Origin: Terriglobia bacterium
GTDB lineage: Bacteria > Acidobacteriota > Terriglobia > Terriglobales > Acidobacteriaceae
Direction of reading: 5' to 3'
Length of the DNA stretch: 45,433 nucleotides
NCBI GenBank assembly: GCA_020073665.1
Contig: JAIQEU010000024.1
Span: 1 to 45,433, forward strand
Made by a program: the position numbers and the translations under genes. This document shows positions 24,914-33,127 of the stretch, piece after piece. Below the pieces are notes generated by a model, which was given only the letters and a program-made list of their open reading frames with translations, had not been told where the DNA came from and searched no databases. Numbering within the stretch: the first letter of the stretch is position 1; each line of letters opens with the position of its first letter.

Positions 24914-27358
24914 CTACACCTTCAACTCCACCACTGTGGCCCCGCCTCCGCCTTCGTTTTGGGCGGGCTCGGCGATTGACTCTACCTGGGGATGTTTCTG
25001 CAGGTACTGGCGCAGGGCTTTGCGCAAGATACCCATGCCGCTGCCGTGGACCACGCGCACGCGCGACAGGCCGGCGAGAAAGGCGCGGTCGATAAATTTC
25101 TCGACTTCCTGGGTGGCGTCGTCCACGGTGCGTCCGATGACGTTGATTTCCGAAGGCACGCTGGCGTTTTCGCTCTGCAGCGAGACTGAAATTCCCCGGG
25201 CGCGGGCGGCCTTCACCGGGGAATCGGCGGCCCGGCCGATGACTTCGGCGATGTCATCGCGCGCAATCTTCATTTTCATGGCACCGACTTCGACTTCGAA
25301 ATGATTGTCGTCAACTCGTCGTGTCACTACGGCCGGACGGCCGACGGACTTGAGTTTCACCGTGTCGCCCTCGGCGACATGTTTCACCACCTGCGGCTCA
25401 GCGTGAGGGTCGCCCTGGTCGGCCCCGCTGGTGTGGCCGACGACGGTGGAGTCGAACTGCTCGCGGAATTCACGGCGCAGCTTGGCGATGCGCCGCTCTG
25501 CATCTTTCGACAGCTTCTGTGAGGCCGCCCGATCCTGAATGGCGCTGACCGCTTCGCGAGCGTGGTACTCGAAATCGCGCAACACGCTCTCCAGCTTCTT
25601 CTCCATCTCGCGGATCTTGGCTTGCTGGTCTTTGCGTCCTTCGGATGCCAGGCGGGCCTTCTCTCGCTCCAGTTCTTGCTCGCGGGTGCGCATTTTCAGG
25701 CGCTCGGCTTCGGCTTCGCGCAACTCGGCGTGCAGGCGATCCAGAAACTGGCCTACATCCCGGGCCTGCGTGCCTAGCCGCGAACGCGCTGACGCAATGA
25801 TTTCCGGATTGAGTCCAAGCCGCTGCGCGATGTTGATGCCCGCAGATGCCCCCGGCACGCCCACACGCAATTCGTAGGTGGGCTGCAAGGTAGCTTCATT
25901 GAATCCGACCGAGGCATTCACCACGCCCGCGGTATTTGCTCCATACACTTTGAGCGATGTGTGATGCGTGGAAATGATGGTGACGCAGCCGATGCGGCGG
26001 AAGTGCTCGGCGATGGCGACGGCCAGTGCGGCGCCTTCTTCGGGGTCGGTGGCGGAGCCGAGTTCGTCGAGCAGCACCAGCGACTGCGGCGTGGCCGTGC
26101 GCGAGATGAAATCGATGTTGGTGACGTGTGCCGAAAAGGTAGAGAGATTCTGCTCGATGGACTGGTAGTCTCCGATATCGGCCAACACGGCATCGAACAC
26201 CGCCAGTTCGGCGCGGTCCGAGGGTACGGGAATCCCGGCTTGCGCCATCAGCACCAGCAGGCCGGCGGTCTTGAGCGCTACTGTTTTGCCCCCGGTGTTG
26301 GGACCGGTGATGACCAGTCCCCGCCGTTCGCCTTCGAGTTCTAGGCTGACGGGAACAATGTGGCCGTCCTTGAGCTTGAGGTTACGCTCCAGCAAAGGGT
26401 GGCGCGCGTTGCGCAAGATCAGGCGAGCGTCCGAGCCTGCGTTTGAAGGCAGATCAACCTGTACGCACTGGTATTGATCAGCAAATTTGGCCTTGGCGAA
26501 CTGCACCTCGAGCTCGGCGAGGGTCGCCATGGCTTGGAGAATCGCACCGGCATGCTCACCGATGCGGCGGGTCATCTCCAGCAGGATGCGGTGAATCTCG
26601 GCCTGTTCTTCGTCCAGCAGGCGAACCAGTTCGTTGTTCTGCTCGATGGTTTCCAGGGGTTCGACAAACACGGTTTGCCCGCTGGAACTGGCACCATGGA
26701 CGACGCCTTGCACGCGGCGTTTCTGCTCCACCTTAATCGGAATCACGAAACGCTCGCCGCGGATGGTGACCAGTTCCTCCTGAACCGCTCCCCCCTCGGA
26801 GAGGCGGCGCAGGTAGCCGCGCAGCGAATCCTGGATCAGCCTTCGTTGTTTTTCAATCTCGCGGCGGATGCGCGCCAGTTCGGGCGACGCCCGGTCTTCG
26901 AGTGTGCCATCGGGCTGGATCTTGTTCCGAAAGCTGCGCAGGAAATCGGTGAAGTCGCCAATCGCAGAAGAAAGTTCCGCCACCACGCGCCATTCGGTCT
27001 TCATGGCCGCCGGAGGACGCAGCGAAATCTCGCGCCATTCGGCGGCCCGGTCGACGATCAGAACCACATCGCGGATTTCCGTGGTTTCAAGCGCTGCGCC
27101 TTCGATGCGGGACCGCTCTACGATTCTCGTAATGTCCATGAGTCCCGAGAACTCAAAGGCTCCGCCCACGCGGCGAAACTCGCGAACCTCGGTGGTCAGC
27201 TGCTGCTGGTTGCGAATCCAGTCCGGGCTGGTGGAGGGGACGAGAGCCGCAATTTGCCCCTGGCCAAGGGGGGAAGACGCGTACCCGCACAGCAAGTCGC
27301 GAAGCGAATCGAATTCCAGCACGCGGGCGCTGGTATGGGTAAGCGGCTGGGGAGGCAT
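24914..27358 (-). CDS. mutS2: MutS2 family ATPase/endonuclease
   Basis: An 814-residue MutS2 protein, linked to suppression of recombination and to rescue of collided ribosomes in some bacteria. The clamp/lever part is followed by the ATPase core with Walker A GPNTGGKT (352-359), LVLLDELGSATDPEEGAAL (Walker B and signature) and a His-containing ISTHHTSLK. A long coiled coil (about 515-620: LRDLEAEL-like heptads) and a KOW-like segment precede the C-terminal Smr nuclease domain (about 735-814, with INVIGRTVDDA, RVRVVHGSGMGIL). In this Smr domain the usual LDLRG motif is replaced by INVIGR, while HGSG is kept. The gene is convergent with the merR-like gene. Confidence 0.95.
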   Translation of the reverse strand: MPPQPLTHTSARVLEFDSLRDLLCGYASSPLGQGQIAALVPSTSPDWIRNQQQLTTEVREFRRVGGAFEFSGLMDITRIVERSRIEGAALETTEIRDVVLIVDRAAEWREISLRPPAAMKTEWRVVAELSSAIGDFTDFLRSFRNKIQPDGTLEDRASPELARIRREIEKQRRLIQDSLRGYLRRLSEGGAVQEELVTIRGERFVIPIKVEQKRRVQGVVHGASSSGQTVFVEPLETIEQNNELVRLLDEEQAEIHRILLEMTRRIGEHAGAILQAMATLAELEVQFAKAKFADQYQCVQVDLPSNAGSDARLILRNARHPLLERNLKLKDGHIVPVSLELEGERRGLVITGPNTGGKTVALKTAGLLVLMAQAGIPVPSDRAELAVFDAVLADIGDYQSIEQNLSTFSAHVTNIDFISRTATPQSLVLLDELGSATDPEEGAALAVAIAEHFRRIGCVTIISTHHTSLKVYGANTAGVVNASVGFNEATLQPTYELRVGVPGASAGINIAQRLGLNPEIIASARSRLGTQARDVGQFLDRLHAELREAEAERLKMRTREQELEREKARLASEGRKDQQAKIREMEKKLESVLRDFEYHAREAVSAIQDRAASQKLSKDAERRIAKLRREFREQFDSTVVGHTSGADQGDPHAEPQVVKHVAEGDTVKLKSVGRPAVVTRRVDDNHFEVEVGAMKMKIARDDIAEVIGRAADSPVKAARARGISVSLQSENASVPSEINVIGRTVDDATQEVEKFIDRAFLAGLSRVRVVHGSGMGILRKALRQYLQKHPQVESIAEPAQNEGGGGATVVELKV

Positions 27359-27464
27359 CCGGAATTATGGTACAGGAAGGGGATGGATTCGCTACAGAGG
27401 TGTAGTGCGAGCAAGAAAACTAAAACTAACGAACCAAAGAGGGCGAGAAGAACGGAGAAATCTG

Positions 27465-29288
27465 CTATGCTTTCGCCGCTTGTGCGCCGAGCGCGGACTG
27501 CTCCCGGGCCACGGGAAAACGCAACACGAACACGGCTCCGCCTTCCGCCCGGTTATAACAGCTGATCTGGCCGTGGTGGTCCTGCACCATGCCGTAAGTG
27601 GCGCTCAGGCCCAGGCCGGTACCTTTTCCGATCGGCTTGGTGGTGTAGAAGGGATCGAAAACGCGGCGCGGTTCGCGGATGCCGGGGCCGGAGTCGGCAA
27701 ACTCCAGCAGAATTTCATCCCCTTCGCGGCGCACGCTGGTCGTGAGAACTCCGCCTCCCACTTCTTCCAGAGCGTCCAAAGCGTTGCCGATGATCTGCAG
27801 GCAGCACTGCAGAAGCTGGCTGGAGTTGCCCCAAATCCTGGCGAGATCAGGTTCAATCTGGGTCTCAACCCGGATTTTCCTGGTCTCCAGGTTCAGCATC
27901 TCCATTTGGATGGCCCGCTGCAGCAATGCCCCAACTTCCACCAGGGTCTTCTCTCCCGGTGACTGCTGGGCAAAACTCAGCAGGCCAGAAACCAGGTCGC
28001 GAGTGCGTCGAGCCTGGAATCCGATCTTGCGGGCCATAGTGATCTGGTCGGAACTCAGCGAACCGGTTGTGGACAGGAGCTCAGAGTAGCCAAGAATTGC
28101 CGCCAACGGATTGTTGATCTCGTGCGCGGCGCCGGCCACCAGCTGCCCCAGCGATGCCAGCTTCTCCTTCTGTACCAGCTGGCTCTGCAGCCGCTGCAGG
28201 TTTTCCAGGCTTTGGTTCGACGACTCCAGCAGCCGCACCAGTTGCCGGTCCAGCAGGAACTGCCGGATAAAAACACAGGCCCCCAGCACCAGCATGGCGG
28301 CTAGAGTGACCAGCACCCGGAAGTAGCGCAACTTGTCCGGTGCTTGGGCGAGAAACATGGCATAGAACCCCATCAAGGGCAGAGACAGAATCGCGACCAT
28401 GGCCAGGCGTGGCGCCAGGGCCAGCCAACGATTGCTGGTTTGTGGCGCCGGCTCGCAAACCGGCTTCAGTCGCAGCGCCAGCAACCCTACCCAGACCAAC
28501 CCGCAGAGCGAAGCCACAAAGGGGACGTCATACAGGCTGCCGCTGAAATACTGGCCGGCCGCAATGGCCATATTCATGGTTTCCGAACTGAAGGCATAGA
28601 GCGCATTGGCAGCGAACAGGCCCAGGTAGATTCTCTTCCACGCGCCCTTGGTGCTGATGGCCAGTGCTCCCAAGGAGGCCAGCAGGACCAGATTTTCCAA
28701 CAGGTACAACAAATCAAAATTGCGGCTGTAAACCGGAACGTTGGTGGCAATGTACTCATCGGGAAACACGATGAAGGTGTAAAGAAACATCCACCAGATC
28801 AGCAGCATCAGAAAATTCAGGGTGGTGAAATAGAGCTTCTGTTCCTCCTGCGGGCGGTGAGGACGCAGGGCCACGGCGGCCATGAACGGCACTACATGGG
28901 CAAAAAGGATGATGTCGCCCACGAAGGGATCTGGCAGTTCCCGGCGCAGGAAGGCTTCGTAGACTGTCCACAAAGATTGATTGATGGTCCACAGCAGGCA
29001 ACCCGTGGCCATGAGCGCCCAAAAAATCCGGGTCTGGCCGTGGTTGCGCACCGCGTTGACTACCATCACCGCAGTAGCCAGGGCAATCAGTAGCAGGGCT
29101 GTAAGATCCCCAAAGGTATACAGCGCCACGCCACGTGGCGTGGTTAGAAACACCGCCGCACAGGCCAGGACCAGAACGGCCGAACCTGCCAGCCACCAGT
29201 GTTGACGAAAAGTCACTCTCTTAATTCTAGTGTTCGAGGACATGCCTGACAGGTCCCAACGGAGACACCCGGTTACTTCGGTACCCAT
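27465..29288 (-). CDS. Multi-span membrane sensor histidine kinase
   Basis: A 607-residue histidine kinase. The N-terminal half has about ten hydrophobic segments (for example 34-50, 61-80, 88-105, 125-142, 155-176, 194-212, 219-233, 255-273, 292-314 and 324-342), a large membrane sensor without a recognisable soluble input domain. A coiled coil (about 348-376) leads to the dimerisation helix with phospho-acceptor His389 (GAAHEINNPLAAILGYSEL), then the ATPase domain with Asn502 (GNALDALEE), DSGPGI (532-537), FDPFYTTK and GTGLGL (556-561). No response regulator is adjacent. Start uncertain: ATG 29288 with GGGAAG upstream, or ATG 29243, which would give a more usual short cytoplasmic lead. Confidence 0.9.
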   Translation of the reverse strand: MGTEVTGCLRWDLSGMSSNTRIKRVTFRQHWWLAGSAVLVLACAAVFLTTPRGVALYTFGDLTALLLIALATAVMVVNAVRNHGQTRIFWALMATGCLLWTINQSLWTVYEAFLRRELPDPFVGDIILFAHVVPFMAAVALRPHRPQEEQKLYFTTLNFLMLLIWWMFLYTFIVFPDEYIATNVPVYSRNFDLLYLLENLVLLASLGALAISTKGAWKRIYLGLFAANALYAFSSETMNMAIAAGQYFSGSLYDVPFVASLCGLVWVGLLALRLKPVCEPAPQTSNRWLALAPRLAMVAILSLPLMGFYAMFLAQAPDKLRYFRVLVTLAAMLVLGACVFIRQFLLDRQLVRLLESSNQSLENLQRLQSQLVQKEKLASLGQLVAGAAHEINNPLAAILGYSELLSTTGSLSSDQITMARKIGFQARRTRDLVSGLLSFAQQSPGEKTLVEVGALLQRAIQMEMLNLETRKIRVETQIEPDLARIWGNSSQLLQCCLQIIGNALDALEEVGGGVLTTSVRREGDEILLEFADSGPGIREPRRVFDPFYTTKPIGKGTGLGLSATYGMVQDHHGQISCYNRAEGGAVFVLRFPVAREQSALGAQAAKA

Positions 29289-29500
29289 TTTCTTCCCGCA
29301 GTTTCCCGCGCTGGCCTTCTTGCGCCGGCTGAGGTCTCGATAACACTCTGAAACTAAAACAGTCTGTGATCCGCGTCACTCGTCGCGTTAGACCGGAGAT
29401 TCTCCCGGGCGCTTTCATTTCCTGGGGAGCGGGCAGGTTTCTGCTCTGCTAGAATCACCCATACGGGCGGGCATCCTTACCTGTCTGCCTTCGGTTGACT

Positions 29501-30613
29501 ATGGCCTTTCCTGTCACACGCCTGCGCCGTCTGCGCCGCTCAGAGCCGCTACGTTCCATGGTGCGGGAGACGCGATTGACCCCCGAATCATTCGTTTACC
29601 CGCTCTTTGTCTGCCCGGGCGAGGGAGTGCGCAAGGAAGTCCGCTCCATGCCGGGAGTGTTCAACCTCTCGTTGGACGAGGCGGTGAAGGAATCTCGCGC
29701 GGCGTTTGGACTGGGTGTGCCGTCCATCATCCTGTTCGGGCTGCCGGAGAAAAAGGATGAGGTGGCCACCGGCGCCTGGGCCGACGATGGCATCGTGCAG
29801 CAGGCAGCCCGCGCTATCAAGCGCGAAGTCCCCGATCTGATCATCATGGGCGATGTTTGCCTGTGTGAGTACATGTCGCACGGGCACTGCGGCATTGTGC
29901 GGGCCACGGCAGGCCCGCAGTCGCTGGGGGCCGCCGCCAGAGACGCGATGAACGCAGCCCGCGTGGTCGCGGTCAAGGGTCGTAAGGAAAAGGAAAAGGC
30001 GATCGAGAAACTGGCTTCCGTTGCTGCTCGCGCCGCGCAGGCCGACTATGAAATCGTCAACGACGCCAGTCTCGAACTGCTGGCCCGCACGTCGGTTTCG
30101 CTGGCCCGCGCCGGGGTGGACATCATTGCCCCTTCGGACATGATGGACGGCCGGGTGGCCGCGATTCGCAAAGCGCTGGATGACGGCGGGCTGATCAATA
30201 CTCCAATCCTTTCGTATGCCGCCAAGTTCGCATCTGGCTTCTACGGGCCTTTCCGCGAAGCCGCCGACTCCGCGCCCGCGTTCGGAGACCGCCGCTCCTA
30301 CCAGATGGATGGCGCCAACCTGCGCGAGGCCATGCGCGAGATTGAACTCGACATCGAAGAAGGCGCGGACATGATCATGGTCAAGCCCGCCATGCCGTAT
30401 CTCGATGTGATCGCCGCCGCCCGCGAACGTTTCGATCTGCCGCTGGCTGCCTACCAGGTTTCGGGCGAGTACGCCATGATCGAGGCCGCCGCCCGCAACA
30501 ACTGGATCGACCGCGAGCGGGTCATGATGGAGTCGCTGCAGTCGATTCGTCGGGCGGGAGCCAGCATCATTCTCACCTACTTTGCCAAGGATGCGGCGAA
30601 GCTGCTGGCATAG
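29501..30613 (+). CDS. hemB: Delta-aminolevulinic acid dehydratase (porphobilinogen synthase)
   Basis: A 370-residue HemB that condenses two 5-aminolevulinates to porphobilinogen in heme synthesis. The active-site lysines are Lys242 in [14 protein letters not shown] and Lys295 in [12 protein letters not shown]. Zinc-type Cys ligands are present at 120, 122 and 130 ([15 protein letters not shown]). The protein is about 40 residues longer than typical HemB; the excess lies between HCGI and the NDASLELL motif, where a helical, Ala/Lys-rich segment (about 133-185) replaces a short loop. The ATG at 29501 was preferred over the TTG at 29495. A TAGAAT hexamer is at 29450-29455. Confidence 0.94.
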   Translation: MAFPVTRLRRLRRSEPLRSMVRETRLTPESFVYPLFVCPGEGVRKEVRSMPGVFNLSLDEAVKESRAAFGLGVPSIILFGLPEKKDEVATGAWADDGIVQQAARAIKREVPDLIIMGDVCLCEYMSHGHCGIVRATAGPQSLGAAARDAMNAARVVAVKGRKEKEKAIEKLASVAARAAQADYEIVNDASLELLARTSVSLARAGVDIIAPSDMMDGRVAAIRKALDDGGLINTPILSYAAKFASGFYGPFREAADSAPAFGDRRSYQMDGANLREAMREIELDIEEGADMIMVKPAMPYLDVIAAARERFDLPLAAYQVSGEYAMIEAAARNNWIDRERVMMESLQSIRRAGASIILTYFAKDAAKLLA

Positions 30614-30637
30614 CTCATCCCGCGAATATACGCACGC

Positions 30638-30666
30638 TTGGTCATTCTCCCCGCCTGTTCTAGAAT
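30638..30666 (+). promoter_or_regulatory. Predicted promoter of the lpd gene
   Basis: TTGGTC (30638-30643) and TAGAAT (30661-30666) with 17-base spacing. The predicted leader of about 40 bases contains GAGG in front of the TTG start at 30711, so this transcript is leadered and uses a Shine-Dalgarno sequence. Confidence 0.4.
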
Positions 30667-30710
30667 CAACCCTTTGCTTTGCTTCATCTTATCTAACTGA
30701 GGACTACACT

Positions 30711-32129
30711 TTGCCAGACACCATCTACGATGTAGCCATCATCGGCAGCGGGCCGGCCGGGTACACCGCTGCCATCCGCGCCGGACAATATGGCTTAAAG
30801 ACCGCCCTCATCGAGAAGGATAACGTTCTGGGTGGCACCTGCCTTCACGTGGGCTGCATCCCGACCAAGGCGCTGCTGTTCAATGCCGAAATCTGGGACC
30901 ACCTGAAAGACGCCAAGGAATTCGGCATTGACGGCGTGGACGCGCGCAAGCTGAACTGGGCTGCCATCCAGGAGCGCAAGGCGAAGATCGTCGCCAAGCA
31001 CGCCAAGGGTCTCGAGTTCCTGATGAAGAAGAACAAGGTCGAGACCATTCGCGGCTACGGCAAGCTGACCGGACCGGCGCAGGGCGGCATTCATACTGTT
31101 GAAGTGAAATCCGCTGATGGCAAGGTGAGCCAGGTCAAAGCTAGGAACGTAATCGTTTCGACTGGTTCGGAAGCGCGCATGCTGCCGGGAACCGAACCCA
31201 GCGAGCGCGTTCTTACCAACATCGAAATCCTCAGCCTGAAAGAAATGCCCAAGTCGCTGGTGGTGGTGGGCGCGGGCGCGGTGGGCATGGAATTCGCTTC
31301 GATTTTCCGTTCGTTCGACGCCGAGATCACCGTGCTGGAGATGCTGCCGCGCGTGGTTCCAGTCGAAGACGAGGACATTTCGAAGGAACTGGCGCGGGTC
31401 TACCGCAAGCGCGGCATCACTTGTCACACCAGCGCCAAGGTAGAGAAGGTCGAGAACACCAAGTCAGGCATTGCCGTGACCTTCACGGTGGACGGTAAGC
31501 AACAACGAATCGAAGCCGAGAAGATCCTGATCGCCGTGGGACGTAAGCCGCGCACCGAAGGCATCGACCTCGAAAAAACTAAAATTCGTCCCGACCGCGG
31601 CTTCATCAAGACCAATGGCTGGATGCAGACCGACGAGCCTGGGGTTTACGCCATCGGCGACATCGTCCTCGGAACGCCGCAACTGGCGCATGTGGGCGCA
31701 ATGGAAGGCATCGTTGCCGTGGCCAAGATCGCGGGCAAGCCGGGCAAGCCTATCAACCCGCTGCATATTCCGAACGCGACGTATTGTCATCCGGAAATCG
31801 GCAGCGTCGGCCTCACCGAAGCCAAGGCCAAGGAACTGGGCCACACCCTGAAGGTGGGCAAGTTCCCCTTCACCGCCAATTCGCGGGCTTCGATCGTCGG
31901 GCAGCACGAGGGGTTCGTCAAGATTGTGTCCGACGCCGAATACGGCGAGATTCTGGGAGTCCATATCATTGGCCCGCAAGCCACCGAGTTGATCGCGGAA
32001 GCTGTGGCCGCCATGGAACTGGAAGCCACCGCGGAAGACTTGATGTGGACGATCCATGCCCACCCAACGCTGGCCGAGGCCATGCTGGATGCTTCGAACA
32101 GTGTGTATGGTATGGCGATAAACGCGTAA
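30711..32129 (+). CDS. lpdA: Dihydrolipoyl dehydrogenase (E3)
   Basis: A 472-residue FAD disulfide oxidoreductase that re-oxidises the lipoyl groups of 2-oxoacid dehydrogenase E2. FAD motif IGSGPAGYTA (11-20); redox-active Cys44/Cys49 in GGTCLHVGCIPTKAL (His where most E3 have Asn); NAD motif VVVGAGAVGMEF; C-terminal catalytic pair His451/Glu456 in HAHPTLAEAM. The start is TTG at 30711, with GAGG about 8 bases upstream; family alignment (PDTIYDVAIIG) supports this over the frame that begins at 30582 inside hemB. First gene of the dehydrogenase locus; followed by lipB, E1 alpha, E1 beta, a cytochrome and E2. Confidence 0.95.
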   Translation: MPDTIYDVAIIGSGPAGYTAAIRAGQYGLKTALIEKDNVLGGTCLHVGCIPTKALLFNAEIWDHLKDAKEFGIDGVDARKLNWAAIQERKAKIVAKHAKGLEFLMKKNKVETIRGYGKLTGPAQGGIHTVEVKSADGKVSQVKARNVIVSTGSEARMLPGTEPSERVLTNIEILSLKEMPKSLVVVGAGAVGMEFASIFRSFDAEITVLEMLPRVVPVEDEDISKELARVYRKRGITCHTSAKVEKVENTKSGIAVTFTVDGKQQRIEAEKILIAVGRKPRTEGIDLEKTKIRPDRGFIKTNGWMQTDEPGVYAIGDIVLGTPQLAHVGAMEGIVAVAKIAGKPGKPINPLHIPNATYCHPEIGSVGLTEAKAKELGHTLKVGKFPFTANSRASIVGQHEGFVKIVSDAEYGEILGVHIIGPQATELIAEAVAAMELEATAEDLMWTIHAHPTLAEAMLDASNSVYGMAINA

Positions 32130-32180
32130 ATCAGCCAAGGATTGGCGCGAATATTACGGATAATGAGAGTACTGTGATCC

Positions 32181-33029
32181 GTGCTCATCTGCGGCGAAGA
32201 AGTCGTGATCTCCGTTCTCCAACTCGGCACCATTGACTACGCTACCGGCCTGCGCCTGCAGCAGCGGCTGGTCGAGCTGCGTAAAGCGGGACAGATTGGC
32301 GACGTGCTGCTGCTGCTTGAGCACACTCCGGTCATCACTTTGGGCCGCAACGCCAAAGCATCCAACGTGGTTGCCTCGCCCGAAGTGCTTGCCCAGCGCG
32401 AGGTCGAGCTTTTCGAGTGCGATCGCGGCGGCGATGTCACCTTCCACGGGCCCGGTCAGCTGGTGGGCTATTCCATCTTCGACTTGCGCGGCTTTCCTTC
32501 GGATGACAGCAAGCGCAAGACGCTGGGGGTGGTCGAGTATGTGCGCCGGCTGGAAGAAGTGCTGATTCGCACCTGTGCGGATTTTGGAATCGCCACCGAG
32601 CGCATCCCTGGCCTGACCGGTGCGTGGACGATCCCGGCTGTAGCGTACGAAGCAGACCGTGTGGACGCGGGCGACTCGCCCGCGCAGCCAGCAGCCAAAA
32701 TCGCGGCCTTGGGAGTCCACATCTCGCGCGGCGTCACGTCGCATGGGTTTGCTCTGAACGTTGACACTGATCTCGACTACTTCGACCTCATTGTCCCGTG
32801 CGGAATCGCTTCGAAGCCGGTGACCTCCATGGCGAAGGAACTGGGCACGCAGATTCCGTTGCAGGAGGTCGCGCATGCCGTCTCACGCAACTTCGGTTTG
32901 GTCTTCGAGAGCCAGATCTTGTGGTTGGAGACGCTAGATGCACTCCTGGGCCAGTCGGTCGGCGTCCCAATGCAACCGCCGGCCGAGCTGCGCCGACTGC
33001 ACGAGGAAGAAGATACATTCTGGGCGTAG
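32181..33029 (+). CDS. lipB: Octanoyl-ACP:protein octanoyltransferase LipB
   Basis: A 282-residue LipB that transfers octanoate from ACP to lipoyl domains, the first step of lipoyl cofactor synthesis; LipA then adds sulfur. Motifs: LLLEHTPVITLGRNAK (44-59), RGGDVTFHGPGQ (82-93), KIAALGVHISRGVTSHGFAL with catalytic Lys173, and Cys207 in VPCGIA. About 20 residues (152-171) between GAWT and KIAALG are extra, and that segment is encoded by a family B dispersed repeat; the reading frame stays open. GTG at 32181 is used, but a GTG at 32205 gives the more usual short N-terminus. It sits between E3 and E1 genes, so cofactor supply is linked to the complex. Confidence 0.93.
   Translation: MLICGEEVVISVLQLGTIDYATGLRLQQRLVELRKAGQIGDVLLLLEHTPVITLGRNAKASNVVASPEVLAQREVELFECDRGGDVTFHGPGQLVGYSIFDLRGFPSDDSKRKTLGVVEYVRRLEEVLIRTCADFGIATERIPGLTGAWTIPAVAYEADRVDAGDSPAQPAAKIAALGVHISRGVTSHGFALNVDTDLDYFDLIVPCGIASKPVTSMAKELGTQIPLQEVAHAVSRNFGLVFESQILWLETLDALLGQSVGVPMQPPAELRRLHEEEDTFWA
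32659..32685. repeat. Dispersed palindromic repeat, family B (copy 2, inside lipB)
   Basis: GTGTGGACGCGGGCGACTCG followed by CCCGCGC, the same sequence as the opposite strand of 5056-5084. It lies in frame within lipB and is translated as RVDAGDSPAQ. Confidence 0.8.
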
Positions 33030-33038
33030 CCGGCTCAT

Positions 33039-33064
33039 GTGGACGCGGGCGCCTCGCCCCGTGT
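33039..33064. repeat. Dispersed palindromic repeat, family B (copy 3)
   Basis: TGTGGACGCGGGCGCCTCGC followed by CCCGTG, just after the lipB stop. It differs from copy 2 by few bases and occupies the lipB to E1 alpha gap, 350 bases from copy 2. Confidence 0.7.
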
Positions 33065-33127
33065 TTGGCCAAATCGGGCTGTACGAGGTAGCATTCTCTA
33101 GCACCTGGCTGCTGGCGATTCCCAAGA

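Noticed and set aside
26474-27962. Long plus-strand frames opposite mutS2 and the histidine kinase
   Set aside because: Overlap two clear genes; no signals and low-complexity composition.
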